Source: Fidelibacterota bacterium
GTDB lineage: Bacteria > Fidelibacterota > SORT01
DNA length: 64,000 nucleotides
Assembly: GCA_022571215.1 (NCBI GenBank)
Contig: JACZYG010000007.1
Coordinates: forward strand, 1 to 64,000
Reading direction: 5' to 3'
Positions within the stretch are counted from its first letter, which is position 1. The number at the start of each line of letters is the position of its first letter. This document shows, in pieces, positions 9,760-19,388 of the stretch. Both the position numbers and the translations under genes were made by a program. A model generated the notes under the pieces. It was given only the letters and a program-made list of their open reading frames with translations. It did no database searches and had not been told where the DNA came from.

Positions 9760-10443
9760 GTGAAACTGCTGGCAATTGAAACTTCGACCTCGATTTGCAG
9801 TGTAGCTTTGATTCAGGATCGATTGATACTTGCTTCACAGGGAGAACGGGTGGAGTTTGGTCATTCGACACCGCTCGCTGAAATGACGAAAAAAGTGCTT
9901 GAAGACTCTGACATTGAAATTTCTCAACTCGATGCGCTTGGTGTATCGATCGGACCCGGCTCCTTGACGGGATTACGAATCGGATTGGCGTTTGCAAAGG
10001 GGATATGTTCAGCTGCAACGATACCGATTGTTGCGATACCGACACTTACCGGACTTGTTTATAATATTCTTGAGGAAGGAGTTTTAATAAGACCTATAGT
10101 TAGCGCTAAAAAAGGGCAATTCCATACAGCGCTTTATGAGCATAAATCAGAAACTTATTCAGAAATAGAGTCGCATGATATTATTTCATCGGATTTCTTG
10201 AATAAAGAAATATTCAGACGCACCATACTGATAGGCGAAGCGTTCACCGCCTCTGAATCTGATTCTATGTCGAAGATGTACGAGCTGGATGTAGATGATA
10301 ATTCTCCTATTGCGGAGGGGATAGCTCGATTAGGCGAAAAGATGCTCTTAAAAGGTGAGACGTCGAACATTGCTGAATTAGAACCCGAATATAAGATGGA
10401 ATTTAATGCAAAAATATGGAACCGGGAAAAGACATCAGCATAA
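9760..10443 (+). CDS. tsaB: tRNA t6A biosynthesis protein TsaB
   Basis: LLAIETSTSICSVAL, GPGSLTGLRIGLAFAKG; GTG start at 9760 favoured over TTG 9745. Confidence 0.9.
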   Translation: MKLLAIETSTSICSVALIQDRLILASQGERVEFGHSTPLAEMTKKVLEDSDIEISQLDALGVSIGPGSLTGLRIGLAFAKGICSAATIPIVAIPTLTGLVYNILEEGVLIRPIVSAKKGQFHTALYEHKSETYSEIESHDIISSDFLNKEIFRRTILIGEAFTASESDSMSKMYELDVDDNSPIAEGIARLGEKMLLKGETSNIAELEPEYKMEFNAKIWNREKTSA

Positions 10444-10874
10444 GACCAATGAACTTGGAAGATATAAATTGGGTATTGGAAACCGAAAAAATATGTTTCC
10501 CTGATCCATGGACCGGAGAACATTTTAAATCGGAGATAGTTCATAACAACTTTTCTGAGCCTATTATTGCAACCCTCGATAATGAGAAAGCGGGTTATGC
10601 CGTCACATGGTTTATCGCTGATGAACTCCAGATAACCAATATAGCCGTACATCCGAAATTCAGAAGAATGAAAATAGGCTCGTCAATGATCTCACACATT
10701 TTAGGTGAAGGTAAGAAAAAAACGATTAAATTTGGTTATTTGGAAGTTGATAATAACAATTACGGGGCAATAGGATTATATAGGGAATTTGGATTCAGGG
10801 AAATAGGGATGAGAAAGAATTATTATAGGGAAAATTCCGGTGATGCCGTCATCATGATGAAGGAACTCGATTGA
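10416..10874 (+). CDS. rimI: Ribosomal protein alanine N-acetyltransferase (GNAT)
   Basis: GNAT motifs (LQITNIAVHPKFRRMKIGSSMI, LEVDNNNYGAIGLYREFGFREIG), next to tsaB. Confidence 0.88.
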   Translation: MEPGKDISIRPMNLEDINWVLETEKICFPDPWTGEHFKSEIVHNNFSEPIIATLDNEKAGYAVTWFIADELQITNIAVHPKFRRMKIGSSMISHILGEGKKKTIKFGYLEVDNNNYGAIGLYREFGFREIGMRKNYYRENSGDAVIMMKELD

Positions 10875-11713
10875 ACTGGTTTAAAAGGGTACAAAAAGGT
10901 TTACGGACATCTCAGAAAAGGGAGATGCCTGACAATCTTTGGATAAAATGTAAAGGGTGCGGAGAGATTCTGTTCAGGAAGGAGCTTGAAAAGGCTCTTC
11001 ATGTCTGCCCGAAATGCGGGTATCATTTTCGCATGGGAAGTAACTTATACATACCTATCTTGGCGGATGAAAACAGCTACCGGGAGATATCGCCGAATTT
11101 AAGGTCTGTTGATCCTTTAGGGTTCAAGACATCCAAAAAATATTCTGATCAACTAAAGGAAGCAAAAAAACGTACAGGTCTCCAGGATGCTTGTAGAATC
11201 GGAGAGGCGACCATAAACGGATATCCGGTAGTATTGGGAGCAATGGATTTTGGATTTATAGGAGGCAGTATGGGTTCTGTGGTGGGAGAGAAAGTATCGA
11301 GAGGCATTGATATTGCTCGTGAAAATAATTGTCCTCTTATTATTGTAACCAGCTCGGGTGGAGCAAGAATGCAGGAGGGAATTCTATCGCTTATGCAAAT
11401 GGCGAAAACAAGCGCCAAACTGAGTCTGATCTCCGAAAAGGGACCTTTGTTCATCTCCATTCTGACCGATCCTACTACCGGAGGCGTAACCGCAAGTTTT
11501 GGTATGCTTGGGGATATTATCATTGCCGAACCGGGAGCGCTTGTCGGATTTGCCGGTCCGAGAGTCATCAAGCAAACTATCGGGCAGGACCTTCCCGAAG
11601 GTTTTCAACGCGCCGAATTTCTGATGGAAAAAGGATTTGTGGATATGATTGTCGAGAGGAACAAGATGAAATCAAGAATTTCAAATATCATCAGGTTTTT
11701 TAACAATGACTAA
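10871..11713 (+). CDS. accD: Acetyl-CoA carboxylase carboxyltransferase subunit beta
   Basis: Zinc ribbon CKGCGEILFRKELEKALHVCPKCGYHFRM, SSGGARMQEG, DPTTGGVTASFGMLGD. Confidence 0.96.
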   Translation: MNWFKRVQKGLRTSQKREMPDNLWIKCKGCGEILFRKELEKALHVCPKCGYHFRMGSNLYIPILADENSYREISPNLRSVDPLGFKTSKKYSDQLKEAKKRTGLQDACRIGEATINGYPVVLGAMDFGFIGGSMGSVVGEKVSRGIDIARENNCPLIIVTSSGGARMQEGILSLMQMAKTSAKLSLISEKGPLFISILTDPTTGGVTASFGMLGDIIIAEPGALVGFAGPRVIKQTIGQDLPEGFQRAEFLMEKGFVDMIVERNKMKSRISNIIRFFNND

Positions 11714-12467
11714 AATTCTCCTCACTAATGACGATGGCATTAATGCTCCGGGTATATTTGCCCTATACGAAAGTATTAAGTCATTGGGAGAAGTGGATGT
11801 GATTGCCCCTGCCACGGAGATGAGCGCGGTGGGGCATGCAATTACCCTTTCAGATCCTCTCAGAGTTGAAAAAGTTAACAAGCGTGACGAATTTTTCGGT
11901 TATGCGGTAAGCGGTACACCGGCTGATTGCGTAAAGATAGCAGTTTGGGCGCTGCTTGACGAAAAGCCTGATATTGTTATATCGGGCATTAATTTGGGTA
12001 ATAACACCGGCATAAGCATAATCTATTCCGGGACGGTAAGCGCGGCGACTGAGGGTACTATTTTAGAGATTCCGTCAATAGCTATCTCCCTCGCGGCATA
12101 CAAAAATCCTGATTTCGCTTTTGCGGCAAAGTTTGCGAAGAAATTGATCACCATAATTCTTGAGAAAGGATTACCTGTCGGCACTCTCTTAAATGTAAAC
12201 GTGCCGAATGTTCCTGAAGAAGAAATTGAAGGGGTAATGATCACACGACAGGGCAAAGCGGTATACGAAGAATTCTTTGATAAAAGAACCGATCCTTGGG
12301 GACGTTCGTATTATTGGATGGCTGGAGAAAAAGTAAAGATGAAGCAGGACGAATCGGTAGATGACAGCGCTATCTTCAACAATATGGTATCCGTGACTCC
12401 TATCCAGTTTGACCTTACGGATTATGCTAATATGGAGCTGATAAAGAGTTGGAACCTCACCAAGTGA
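11706..12467 (+). CDS. surE: 5'/3'-nucleotidase SurE
   Basis: LLTNDDGINAPGI, VSGTPADCVK, ISGINLGNNTG. Confidence 0.96.
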   Translation: MTKILLTNDDGINAPGIFALYESIKSLGEVDVIAPATEMSAVGHAITLSDPLRVEKVNKRDEFFGYAVSGTPADCVKIAVWALLDEKPDIVISGINLGNNTGISIIYSGTVSAATEGTILEIPSIAISLAAYKNPDFAFAAKFAKKLITIILEKGLPVGTLLNVNVPNVPEEEIEGVMITRQGKAVYEEFFDKRTDPWGRSYYWMAGEKVKMKQDESVDDSAIFNNMVSVTPIQFDLTDYANMELIKSWNLTK

Positions 12468-14005
12468 AAGTCCTCGACAAAGTAGTAGTTTTAGATTTTG
12501 GCTCGCAATTCACCCAACTGATAGCACGCCGTGTAAGAGAATGTAATATTTATTCAGAGATATTGCCTTTTGATACACCGATCGAAGAAATTAAGAAGTT
12601 AAATCCCAAGGCGCTTATACTTTCCGGCGGTCCTTCAAGCGTTTATGACGATGAAGCTCCGATAGCCTCTGAAGATATAATTGAACTGGGCATACCTATT
12701 CTCGGGATATGTTACGGGATGCAGTTAATAGGACACTATTTTGGCGCAAAAATCAAAGCTGCTTCCAAGAGGGAATATGGACGTGCAGAGTTAACCATCG
12801 TTGGGGAGGACGCTCTTTTTGACGGTTTCAACGGTAAATCCACCGTGTGGATGAGCCACGCGGATAAAATTGAAGAGCTTCCGCAAGGCTTTAAAAAACT
12901 CGGGTACTCCGACAATTCAGAATTCGCCGCGATTAGACATATCGAAAAGAGTATCTATGGTCTTCAATTTCATCCCGAGGTAGCGCATACGGAAAATGGC
13001 TCGCTGATAATCGAGAATTTCGTACGAAAAGTATCTGAAATCAGTGGAGATTGGACCACTCAAGTTTTTATCGAAGAGGCAATAGATGATATCAGAAATC
13101 GGGTTGGTGATGAAAAAGTACTTTGCGCGGTAAGCGGAGGTGTGGATTCAACCGTAATGGCAGTTCTCTTGAACAGAGCGCTCGGTAAAAATGTAACTTG
13201 CGTTTTTATTGATACAGGATTACTCAGGTTGAATGAAGCCGAGCAGACAATGAAGATGTTTTCAGGAATAGACGGTATGAATGTTCAACTTTTTGACAGG
13301 AAGGAAAATTTTTATTCGGCTTTAGCCGGTATAAGCGACCCGGAGGTTAAGCGGAAGGCGATTGGGAAGACTTTCATAGATGTGTTTAGTGAGATTGCGG
13401 ACAAATTTGATGAGCATAAATATTTAGCGCAGGGGACTTTATATCCCGATGTTATAGAAAGTAGACCGGTCAAAGGTCCGTCAGAGACAATAAAGTCTCA
13501 CCATAATGTCGGAGGATTGCCTAAAGAGATGAATTTCGAGTTGATTGAGCCGTTTCGGGAACTGTTCAAGGATGAGGTCCGAATAGTTGGAAGAGAATTC
13601 GGACTTTCCGAGGAGGTAATCGGCAGACATCCGTTCCCGGGTCCGGGTCTGGCTATTAGATGTCCGGGAGAAGTAACAGAAAAAAACTTGAAACTTCTTC
13701 AGTTAGCAGATGATATATTCATCAGCGAGCTCCATAAATCAGGATACTATGACAAAGTATGGCAGGCATTTGCCGTGTTATTACCTGTTAAAAGTGTGGG
13801 AGTAATGGGAGATAAAAGAACGTATTCGAAGGTAATATCTCTAAGAACCGTGACAAGCGTTGACGGCATGACAGCCGATTGGGGACATCTGCCGCATGAA
13901 TTATTAGGTAAAATATCGGATAGGATAATCAATGAAGTGGAGGGCGTTAACCGTGTGTTATATGATATTAGCTCCAAACCTCCAGCTACAATCGAATGGG
14001 AGTGA
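12464..14005 (+). CDS. guaA: GMP synthase (glutamine-hydrolysing)
   Basis: VVLDFGSQFTQLIARR, GICYGMQL, CAVSGGVDSTVMA, HPFPGPGLAIRC; GTG start overlapping surE stop (GTGA). Confidence 0.97.
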   Translation: MKVLDKVVVLDFGSQFTQLIARRVRECNIYSEILPFDTPIEEIKKLNPKALILSGGPSSVYDDEAPIASEDIIELGIPILGICYGMQLIGHYFGAKIKAASKREYGRAELTIVGEDALFDGFNGKSTVWMSHADKIEELPQGFKKLGYSDNSEFAAIRHIEKSIYGLQFHPEVAHTENGSLIIENFVRKVSEISGDWTTQVFIEEAIDDIRNRVGDEKVLCAVSGGVDSTVMAVLLNRALGKNVTCVFIDTGLLRLNEAEQTMKMFSGIDGMNVQLFDRKENFYSALAGISDPEVKRKAIGKTFIDVFSEIADKFDEHKYLAQGTLYPDVIESRPVKGPSETIKSHHNVGGLPKEMNFELIEPFRELFKDEVRIVGREFGLSEEVIGRHPFPGPGLAIRCPGEVTEKNLKLLQLADDIFISELHKSGYYDKVWQAFAVLLPVKSVGVMGDKRTYSKVISLRTVTSVDGMTADWGHLPHELLGKISDRIINEVEGVNRVLYDISSKPPATIEWE

Positions 14006-14015
14006 TTAACTGATT

Positions 14016-15842
14016 ATGTGCGGTATCGTAGGATATGTTGGAAAGAAAAACGGTGTGCCGATGGTGATGAACGGTTTAAGACGACTGGAATATAGGGGGT
14101 ATGATTCGGCGGGCATATCTGTTCAGATTGACGGTAAGTTGGAAGTGACCAAGCAGAAGGGGAAGATAGAGTTGCTCGATCGGGCGATTACGAAAAGCGG
14201 TATACGGGGAGAGGTCGTCATCGGGCATACAAGATGGGCGACTCATGGAGTCCCTAATAAAAAGAATGCTCATCCTCATCTGAGCTCTGACGGAAATATT
14301 GCATTGGTTCACAACGGAATAATTGAAAACTATAAATCGCTTAGAAAATATCTTCAAAAAGAAAATATTAAATTCAAAACAAAAACCGACTCTGAAGTTC
14401 TTGTAAATCTTATAGAGCACCTATACAGGGGGAATTTAGAGGAAGCGGTTGCCGAAGCAACTTCAAGGATCATCGGTTCGTATGCGATCGCCGTAATGGC
14501 CGGCAGCGAACCCGGGAAGATAGTGGCGACACGTTTTGGTCCGCCGTTAATCGCCGGATTGGCAGGCGATGAATTTTATATCGCTTCAGATGTGGCTGCT
14601 ATTTTAGAATTTACAAAAGACGTTATTTACATAGATGACGGAGAGTTGGCGATAGTTACGGGTGACGGCGTGAAAATAATTGACAGTAATAATCTTCCCG
14701 TAACTAAAGAGGTGAAAAAAATCTTATGGGATATCGGCAGTATAGAAAAGGGCGGTTATGAGCATTTCATGTTGAAGGAGATCAACGAACAGTGCGAAAC
14801 ATTGAGAGATGCCATGCGAGGCAGGCTTGATCCAAAAAACGGAACGGCAAAACTCGGTGGTCTACTCGATTATGTGCACACTATTGAATCCGCCTCGCAA
14901 TTCTATATAACAGCTTGCGGCACTTCTTACCACGCCGCCATGATAGGCGAAAGCGTGATTGAGAGTATGGCGGGGATACCTGTCGAAGTAGAATATGCGT
15001 CGGAATTCAGGTACAAAGACCCTATAATAGACCAAAATACCGTCGTTCTTGCCATAAGCCAGTCGGGGGAAACCGCTGATACTTTGGCAGCAATCAAAAT
15101 GGCAAAGAAGAAAGGCGCGACGGTTCTTGGAATATGTAATGTAGTAGGAAGTTCTATAGCAAGAGAAACGGATGGGGGAGTTTATATTCATGCGGGACCT
15201 GAGATCGGAGTTGCATCCACGAAGGCATTTACATCTCAGGTAACGGTTCTAATTCTTCTTGCGCAGCTGTTGGGACGACGAAAAAATCTTACTTTAGCAT
15301 CGGGTAAGAAATTTGTCAGCGATATGAGCAGATTACCCGATATCGTTCAGTCAGTCCTCGATTCTTCAGGACTGATAAAAAAAATAGCTGAAAAATTCAA
15401 ACATGCGGACAACTTTCTTTATCTTGGACGCGGATTTAATTATCCGGTCGCTCTTGAGGGGGCGTTAAAGCTTAAGGAAATATCGTACATACATGCTGAG
15501 GGATATCCGGCGGCGGAGATAAAACATGGTCCGATTGCGTTAATAGATGAGAAGATGCCGGTAGTCGTGATAGCGCCGCAAGATAAAACTTATGATAAAG
15601 TTATCAACAACATAGAACAGGTAAAAGCAAGGAATGGGTCAGTAATCGCGATTGCAACCGAAGGAGACAAAGAGATAGGGAAAATTGCGGATTGGGTAAT
15701 TCCAATCCCGAAAGTTGAAAGTCATTTCCTTCCTATCGTAGCGGTAATTCCCCTTCAACTGTTAGCGTATTATATTGCTATTCTAAGAGGCTGCAACGTG
15801 GATCAACCGAGAAATCTTGCAAAAAGCGTGACGGTGGAATGA
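14016..15842 (+). CDS. glmS: Glutamine--fructose-6-phosphate aminotransferase (isomerising)
   Basis: MCGIVGYVG, GHTRWATHG, ITACGTSYHA, AISQSGETADTL, C-terminal QPRNLAKSVTVE. Confidence 0.97.
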   Translation: MCGIVGYVGKKNGVPMVMNGLRRLEYRGYDSAGISVQIDGKLEVTKQKGKIELLDRAITKSGIRGEVVIGHTRWATHGVPNKKNAHPHLSSDGNIALVHNGIIENYKSLRKYLQKENIKFKTKTDSEVLVNLIEHLYRGNLEEAVAEATSRIIGSYAIAVMAGSEPGKIVATRFGPPLIAGLAGDEFYIASDVAAILEFTKDVIYIDDGELAIVTGDGVKIIDSNNLPVTKEVKKILWDIGSIEKGGYEHFMLKEINEQCETLRDAMRGRLDPKNGTAKLGGLLDYVHTIESASQFYITACGTSYHAAMIGESVIESMAGIPVEVEYASEFRYKDPIIDQNTVVLAISQSGETADTLAAIKMAKKKGATVLGICNVVGSSIARETDGGVYIHAGPEIGVASTKAFTSQVTVLILLAQLLGRRKNLTLASGKKFVSDMSRLPDIVQSVLDSSGLIKKIAEKFKHADNFLYLGRGFNYPVALEGALKLKEISYIHAEGYPAAEIKHGPIALIDEKMPVVVIAPQDKTYDKVINNIEQVKARNGSVIAIATEGDKEIGKIADWVIPIPKVESHFLPIVAVIPLQLLAYYIAILRGCNVDQPRNLAKSVTVE

Positions 15843-17725
15843 ACTTAAGAAAAATAAATCACTGTTTGGGCGGGTCGTTTTTGATTTCCCTATTTGTCTG
15901 TTCGGCATTATTCGCTCAATCGGGTATAGATAAATTGGCAGTCGAGAACCTCTCGAAAAAAGCCGTAGAAGAATACAAAAAAGGTGAGTATTCATCGGCG
16001 CTGTCGATTTTAGGGGATCTTTATAAAATAAGGTTTAAATATCGCAGCAAAAGTATCGTTCATCTCATGTACGGGAAAACTCTTTATAAATTAGGAGAAT
16101 TAGAAAGGGCAAAAAGGGTTCAAAAAGATTTTCTGTTAAAATATCCGAATGATCCGCTTTCTTATAACGCAAGGCATAATCTTGGCGAAATATACTATAG
16201 GTTAGGTGAATTTCCCATGGCTACGCGGGAATTTTTAACGGTTGCCGTCAATGCGAAACGCGCGCCCTTACGTAGTAAGGGATTGACCTTGGCTGGATAT
16301 ATTTTGGAAAATAAGGTAACACTTGATGATATCAGAAAACAGAGAAGAGAAACAGTGAATATTGTTGAAAAAGCATATTTGACACTGAAATTATCTGAAA
16401 ATCTTTACGAAATGGGGGCAATGGAACTCGCGAGGAAGGAAGCAGCCATATTTCTTGCTAACTACAAAAATCCGCCTTTTAAGGAGGATATCGAACGAAT
16501 TAGAGATGGGAAGGTATCGCGGGGTACGAGCATCGTAAATATTGGTGTGTTATTACCCCTGACGGGCGAAAATGCCGAAAACGGTTTATCTATCCTGCGA
16601 GGCATAAAAACGGCTTTCAACGAGCAACCTCCCGAATTTAGGAAAATGTTCAAATTGACAATAAAGGACAATGAATCTGATCAGGTAAAGACCGTAAAGG
16701 AGATGATAAAATTTGCGGATGATCCATCCGTGATGGTAGTGGTAGGACCGATGATGTCCGATAATTCTACCGCTGCGGCAGCGATAGCAAATAGCGTCGG
16801 ATTGCCCATGATATCGCCTACCGCCACAAGAGATGGTATCGCAGGAATAGGTTCTTTTTCATTTCAGGCAAATTCTGATCTTTCAGTAAGGGGAAAGTCT
16901 TTAGCCAAATTTGCAATTGATTCCCTTGGGCTTAAGAGAATAGCAATATTATCGCCTGCTAATGATTACGGTAAGCAAATGACAGATAGCTTTGCGAGGG
17001 AGATCGATGAGCTGGGTGGGGAAATTGTCGCTCAAAGTTGGTATTACGGAGAGCCCAAAAATCTGAGATTACAATTCGAACAATTTAGAAGGATAAGTTT
17101 CCGAATTCATGAGGAATTATATCCCGAGGAGGAACCACCCGATTCAGCAGCTATATTAGCCGACAGCGCATTAAGTGATTCGGTGATAATGAGAATGTTA
17201 ACGGAGCTTTCAAAACCACCCGAAGAGATAGATTCCGGGAAAGTAATATTAGATGTCATAGACGGTTTCTATCTCCCGATAGAATTCGGGGAGATAAAAT
17301 ATTTAGCTCCCCAGTTCGCTTTCTGGAATTTTAAGACTCAAATTCTTGGAGGGCAAAACTGGTACGATGAAGAAATGCTATCAGACAAAGATATATCAAG
17401 ATACTTAGACGGCGTTACCTTTACTTCGGATATATATAGAGGTTCTGATAACTTAGCATTACAAAACCTGAAGAATAAGTATAAAGAATTATACAATGAG
17501 GAGCCGTTTCGTACTGATATATTCGGTTATGACTGCCTGAATATGGTGTTACAATTGATAGGGGATAAGATTAGAACGAGAGAAAACTTCATAAAAAAAA
17601 TAACTGAACTGAATAATTTCCGGGGTGTCTCGGGTATGATCGATTTCAGCGGAGTTTCCAAAAGAGTAAATAATTCTATTCATATTCTCCAGTTTTCAAA
17701 AAATGAAATAGTTAAGATAAATTAA
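15839..17725 (+). CDS. TPR + type-1 periplasmic binding protein fold (LivJ/LpoA-like) secreted protein
   Basis: Signal peptide, N-terminal TPR-like repeats, C-terminal Peripla_BP_6-like domain (IGVLLPLTGENAENGLSILRGIKTAFNE). Confidence 0.8.
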   Translation: MNLRKINHCLGGSFLISLFVCSALFAQSGIDKLAVENLSKKAVEEYKKGEYSSALSILGDLYKIRFKYRSKSIVHLMYGKTLYKLGELERAKRVQKDFLLKYPNDPLSYNARHNLGEIYYRLGEFPMATREFLTVAVNAKRAPLRSKGLTLAGYILENKVTLDDIRKQRRETVNIVEKAYLTLKLSENLYEMGAMELARKEAAIFLANYKNPPFKEDIERIRDGKVSRGTSIVNIGVLLPLTGENAENGLSILRGIKTAFNEQPPEFRKMFKLTIKDNESDQVKTVKEMIKFADDPSVMVVVGPMMSDNSTAAAAIANSVGLPMISPTATRDGIAGIGSFSFQANSDLSVRGKSLAKFAIDSLGLKRIAILSPANDYGKQMTDSFAREIDELGGEIVAQSWYYGEPKNLRLQFEQFRRISFRIHEELYPEEEPPDSAAILADSALSDSVIMRMLTELSKPPEEIDSGKVILDVIDGFYLPIEFGEIKYLAPQFAFWNFKTQILGGQNWYDEEMLSDKDISRYLDGVTFTSDIYRGSDNLALQNLKNKYKELYNEEPFRTDIFGYDCLNMVLQLIGDKIRTRENFIKKITELNNFRGVSGMIDFSGVSKRVNNSIHILQFSKNEIVKIN

Positions 17726-17734
17726 ATTCCCGAT

Positions 17735-18484
17735 ATGCCATACAGATCTGCCGAAAATTTACTGTTTTGGGAATTTGAAATATTTCAGCAATACGAGGAA
17801 TTGACCTGCCTGTTCAGCACAATCCGAAACGGTAATTCTAAATTAAATCTCGGGTTCACAAAATTTGCCGACGCTGATGAAGTGCGTAAAAATCGGGATC
17901 TGTTCTTAAAAGCGGCAGGGGCAAGCGGAAATAATATCGCTATCGGTAAGCAGATTCACTCCCGAAATGTAAGGAATGTAACGGAACCAGGTCTGTTTGA
18001 CGATACGGACGGACTTGTTACTTCGAGGAGTGATCTATCTATAATTGTCAGCAGCGCGGATTGTCTTCCGCTGTTTTTATATGACACCGTCAAAAAAGTT
18101 TGTTCGGTTGTACACAGCGGTTGGAGAGGGACACGAGACGGCATTTCGGAAGAGGCGGTTCGTTTGATGGTGGAATTATATGGAAGCGATCCAAGTGACA
18201 TCAAGTGTGGAATCGGACCATCGATAGAAGCCTCATGTTATGAAGTGAGCAACGATGTGGCGAATCAGTTCGACCGAAACTTTTTAACTCCCTCAAAGAA
18301 CGATAAGATGCAGCTTAATTTGAAAGATGTTGTTAGAGGACAATTGGAAAAATCGGGGCTGTTGCCTGAAAATATAGAGGTTTGTGATATTTGTAATAAG
18401 TGTGATGAAGAAAATTATTTTTCTTATAGGCGTGAGGGAGAAAAAACCGGAAGGATGTGGGGTCTTATGAGAATAAACCAGTGA
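17735..18484 (+). CDS. pgeF: Peptidoglycan editing factor PgeF / YfiH (Cu-oxidase_4) family
   Basis: SADCLPLFLYD, VHSGWRGTRDGI, GPSIEASCYEV. Confidence 0.92.
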   Translation: MPYRSAENLLFWEFEIFQQYEELTCLFSTIRNGNSKLNLGFTKFADADEVRKNRDLFLKAAGASGNNIAIGKQIHSRNVRNVTEPGLFDDTDGLVTSRSDLSIIVSSADCLPLFLYDTVKKVCSVVHSGWRGTRDGISEEAVRLMVELYGSDPSDIKCGIGPSIEASCYEVSNDVANQFDRNFLTPSKNDKMQLNLKDVVRGQLEKSGLLPENIEVCDICNKCDEENYFSYRREGEKTGRMWGLMRINQ

Positions 18485-18550
18485 TTTACTATCCGCTTTA
18501 AAATCCCTTGCTAATCGGACGGATTGCCGATAAATTCACTTTCCTATTTT

Positions 18551-19384
18551 ATGATAACTCAGTTGACATTGAACGACTCCTTGCTGTTGGGATTCTTGCA
18601 GGGAATTACGGAGTTTTTACCTGTTAGCAGCTCCGGACATTTGGTCGTGGCTCAGGCATTATTGGGGATCAAGAAAACAGGGATTTCTTTCGAGATATTC
18701 GTTCATTTCGGAACGCTGATGAGTATTTTTGTGATGTTCAGAAAAGATATTGGCGCCATGGCAGCGGCGTTTTTCAAAATTATAAGAAATCCGAAGAATA
18801 TTGTGGTAAGTTATCGCTCAGACAAGCAGTTTAAGCTTCTTGTTATAATTTTGATTTCGACCATTCCGGCAGGTGTTATCGGTATACTTTTCAAAGAGAG
18901 CTTCGAAATGCTTTTCAGTTCCCCTAAACAGGTCGGATACGCTTTTATCTTCACGGGAATATTGCTATTTTCTACTAAGTTCGCTCTAAACAGATCTGCT
19001 GAAATAGGGATCGGTAATGCCCTGATAATCGGATTCGCTCAAGCGTTTGCAATTATACCGGGAATATCGCGAGCCGGTTCGACTATTGGAGCAGGGATGC
19101 TTCGAGGAATCAGCGGAGAGGAAGCGGCGCGGTTTTCATTTCTGCTTGCGATACCCGTCATAGCGGGCGCGACTTTGCTTCAGGTTATTGATATATACGA
19201 ATATGGGCTGAAAGAATTAAGTTTAACAGTTGCCGCTGTTGGTATTATATCCTCATTTTTGACGGGTATTTTCGCGATTCGGATTCTCATGGGAGTTTTG
19301 AAGAGAGGGAAGCTTCACTATTTCAGTTGGTATTGTATTGCCCTCGGAGTTGTTACGATATTTTTCATATCTGAAAACAGGTGA
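18551..19384 (+). CDS. uppP: Undecaprenyl-diphosphatase
   Basis: LGFLQGITEFLPVSSSGHLV, PGISRAGSTIGAGM. Confidence 0.94.
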   Translation: MITQLTLNDSLLLGFLQGITEFLPVSSSGHLVVAQALLGIKKTGISFEIFVHFGTLMSIFVMFRKDIGAMAAAFFKIIRNPKNIVVSYRSDKQFKLLVIILISTIPAGVIGILFKESFEMLFSSPKQVGYAFIFTGILLFSTKFALNRSAEIGIGNALIIGFAQAFAIIPGISRAGSTIGAGMLRGISGEEAARFSFLLAIPVIAGATLLQVIDIYEYGLKELSLTVAAVGIISSFLTGIFAIRILMGVLKRGKLHYFSWYCIALGVVTIFFISENR

Positions 19385-19388
19385 TTAA

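Noticed and set aside
11149-11703. Three alternative-frame ORFs inside accD
   Set aside because: accD is unambiguous; shadow ORFs in other frames and strand
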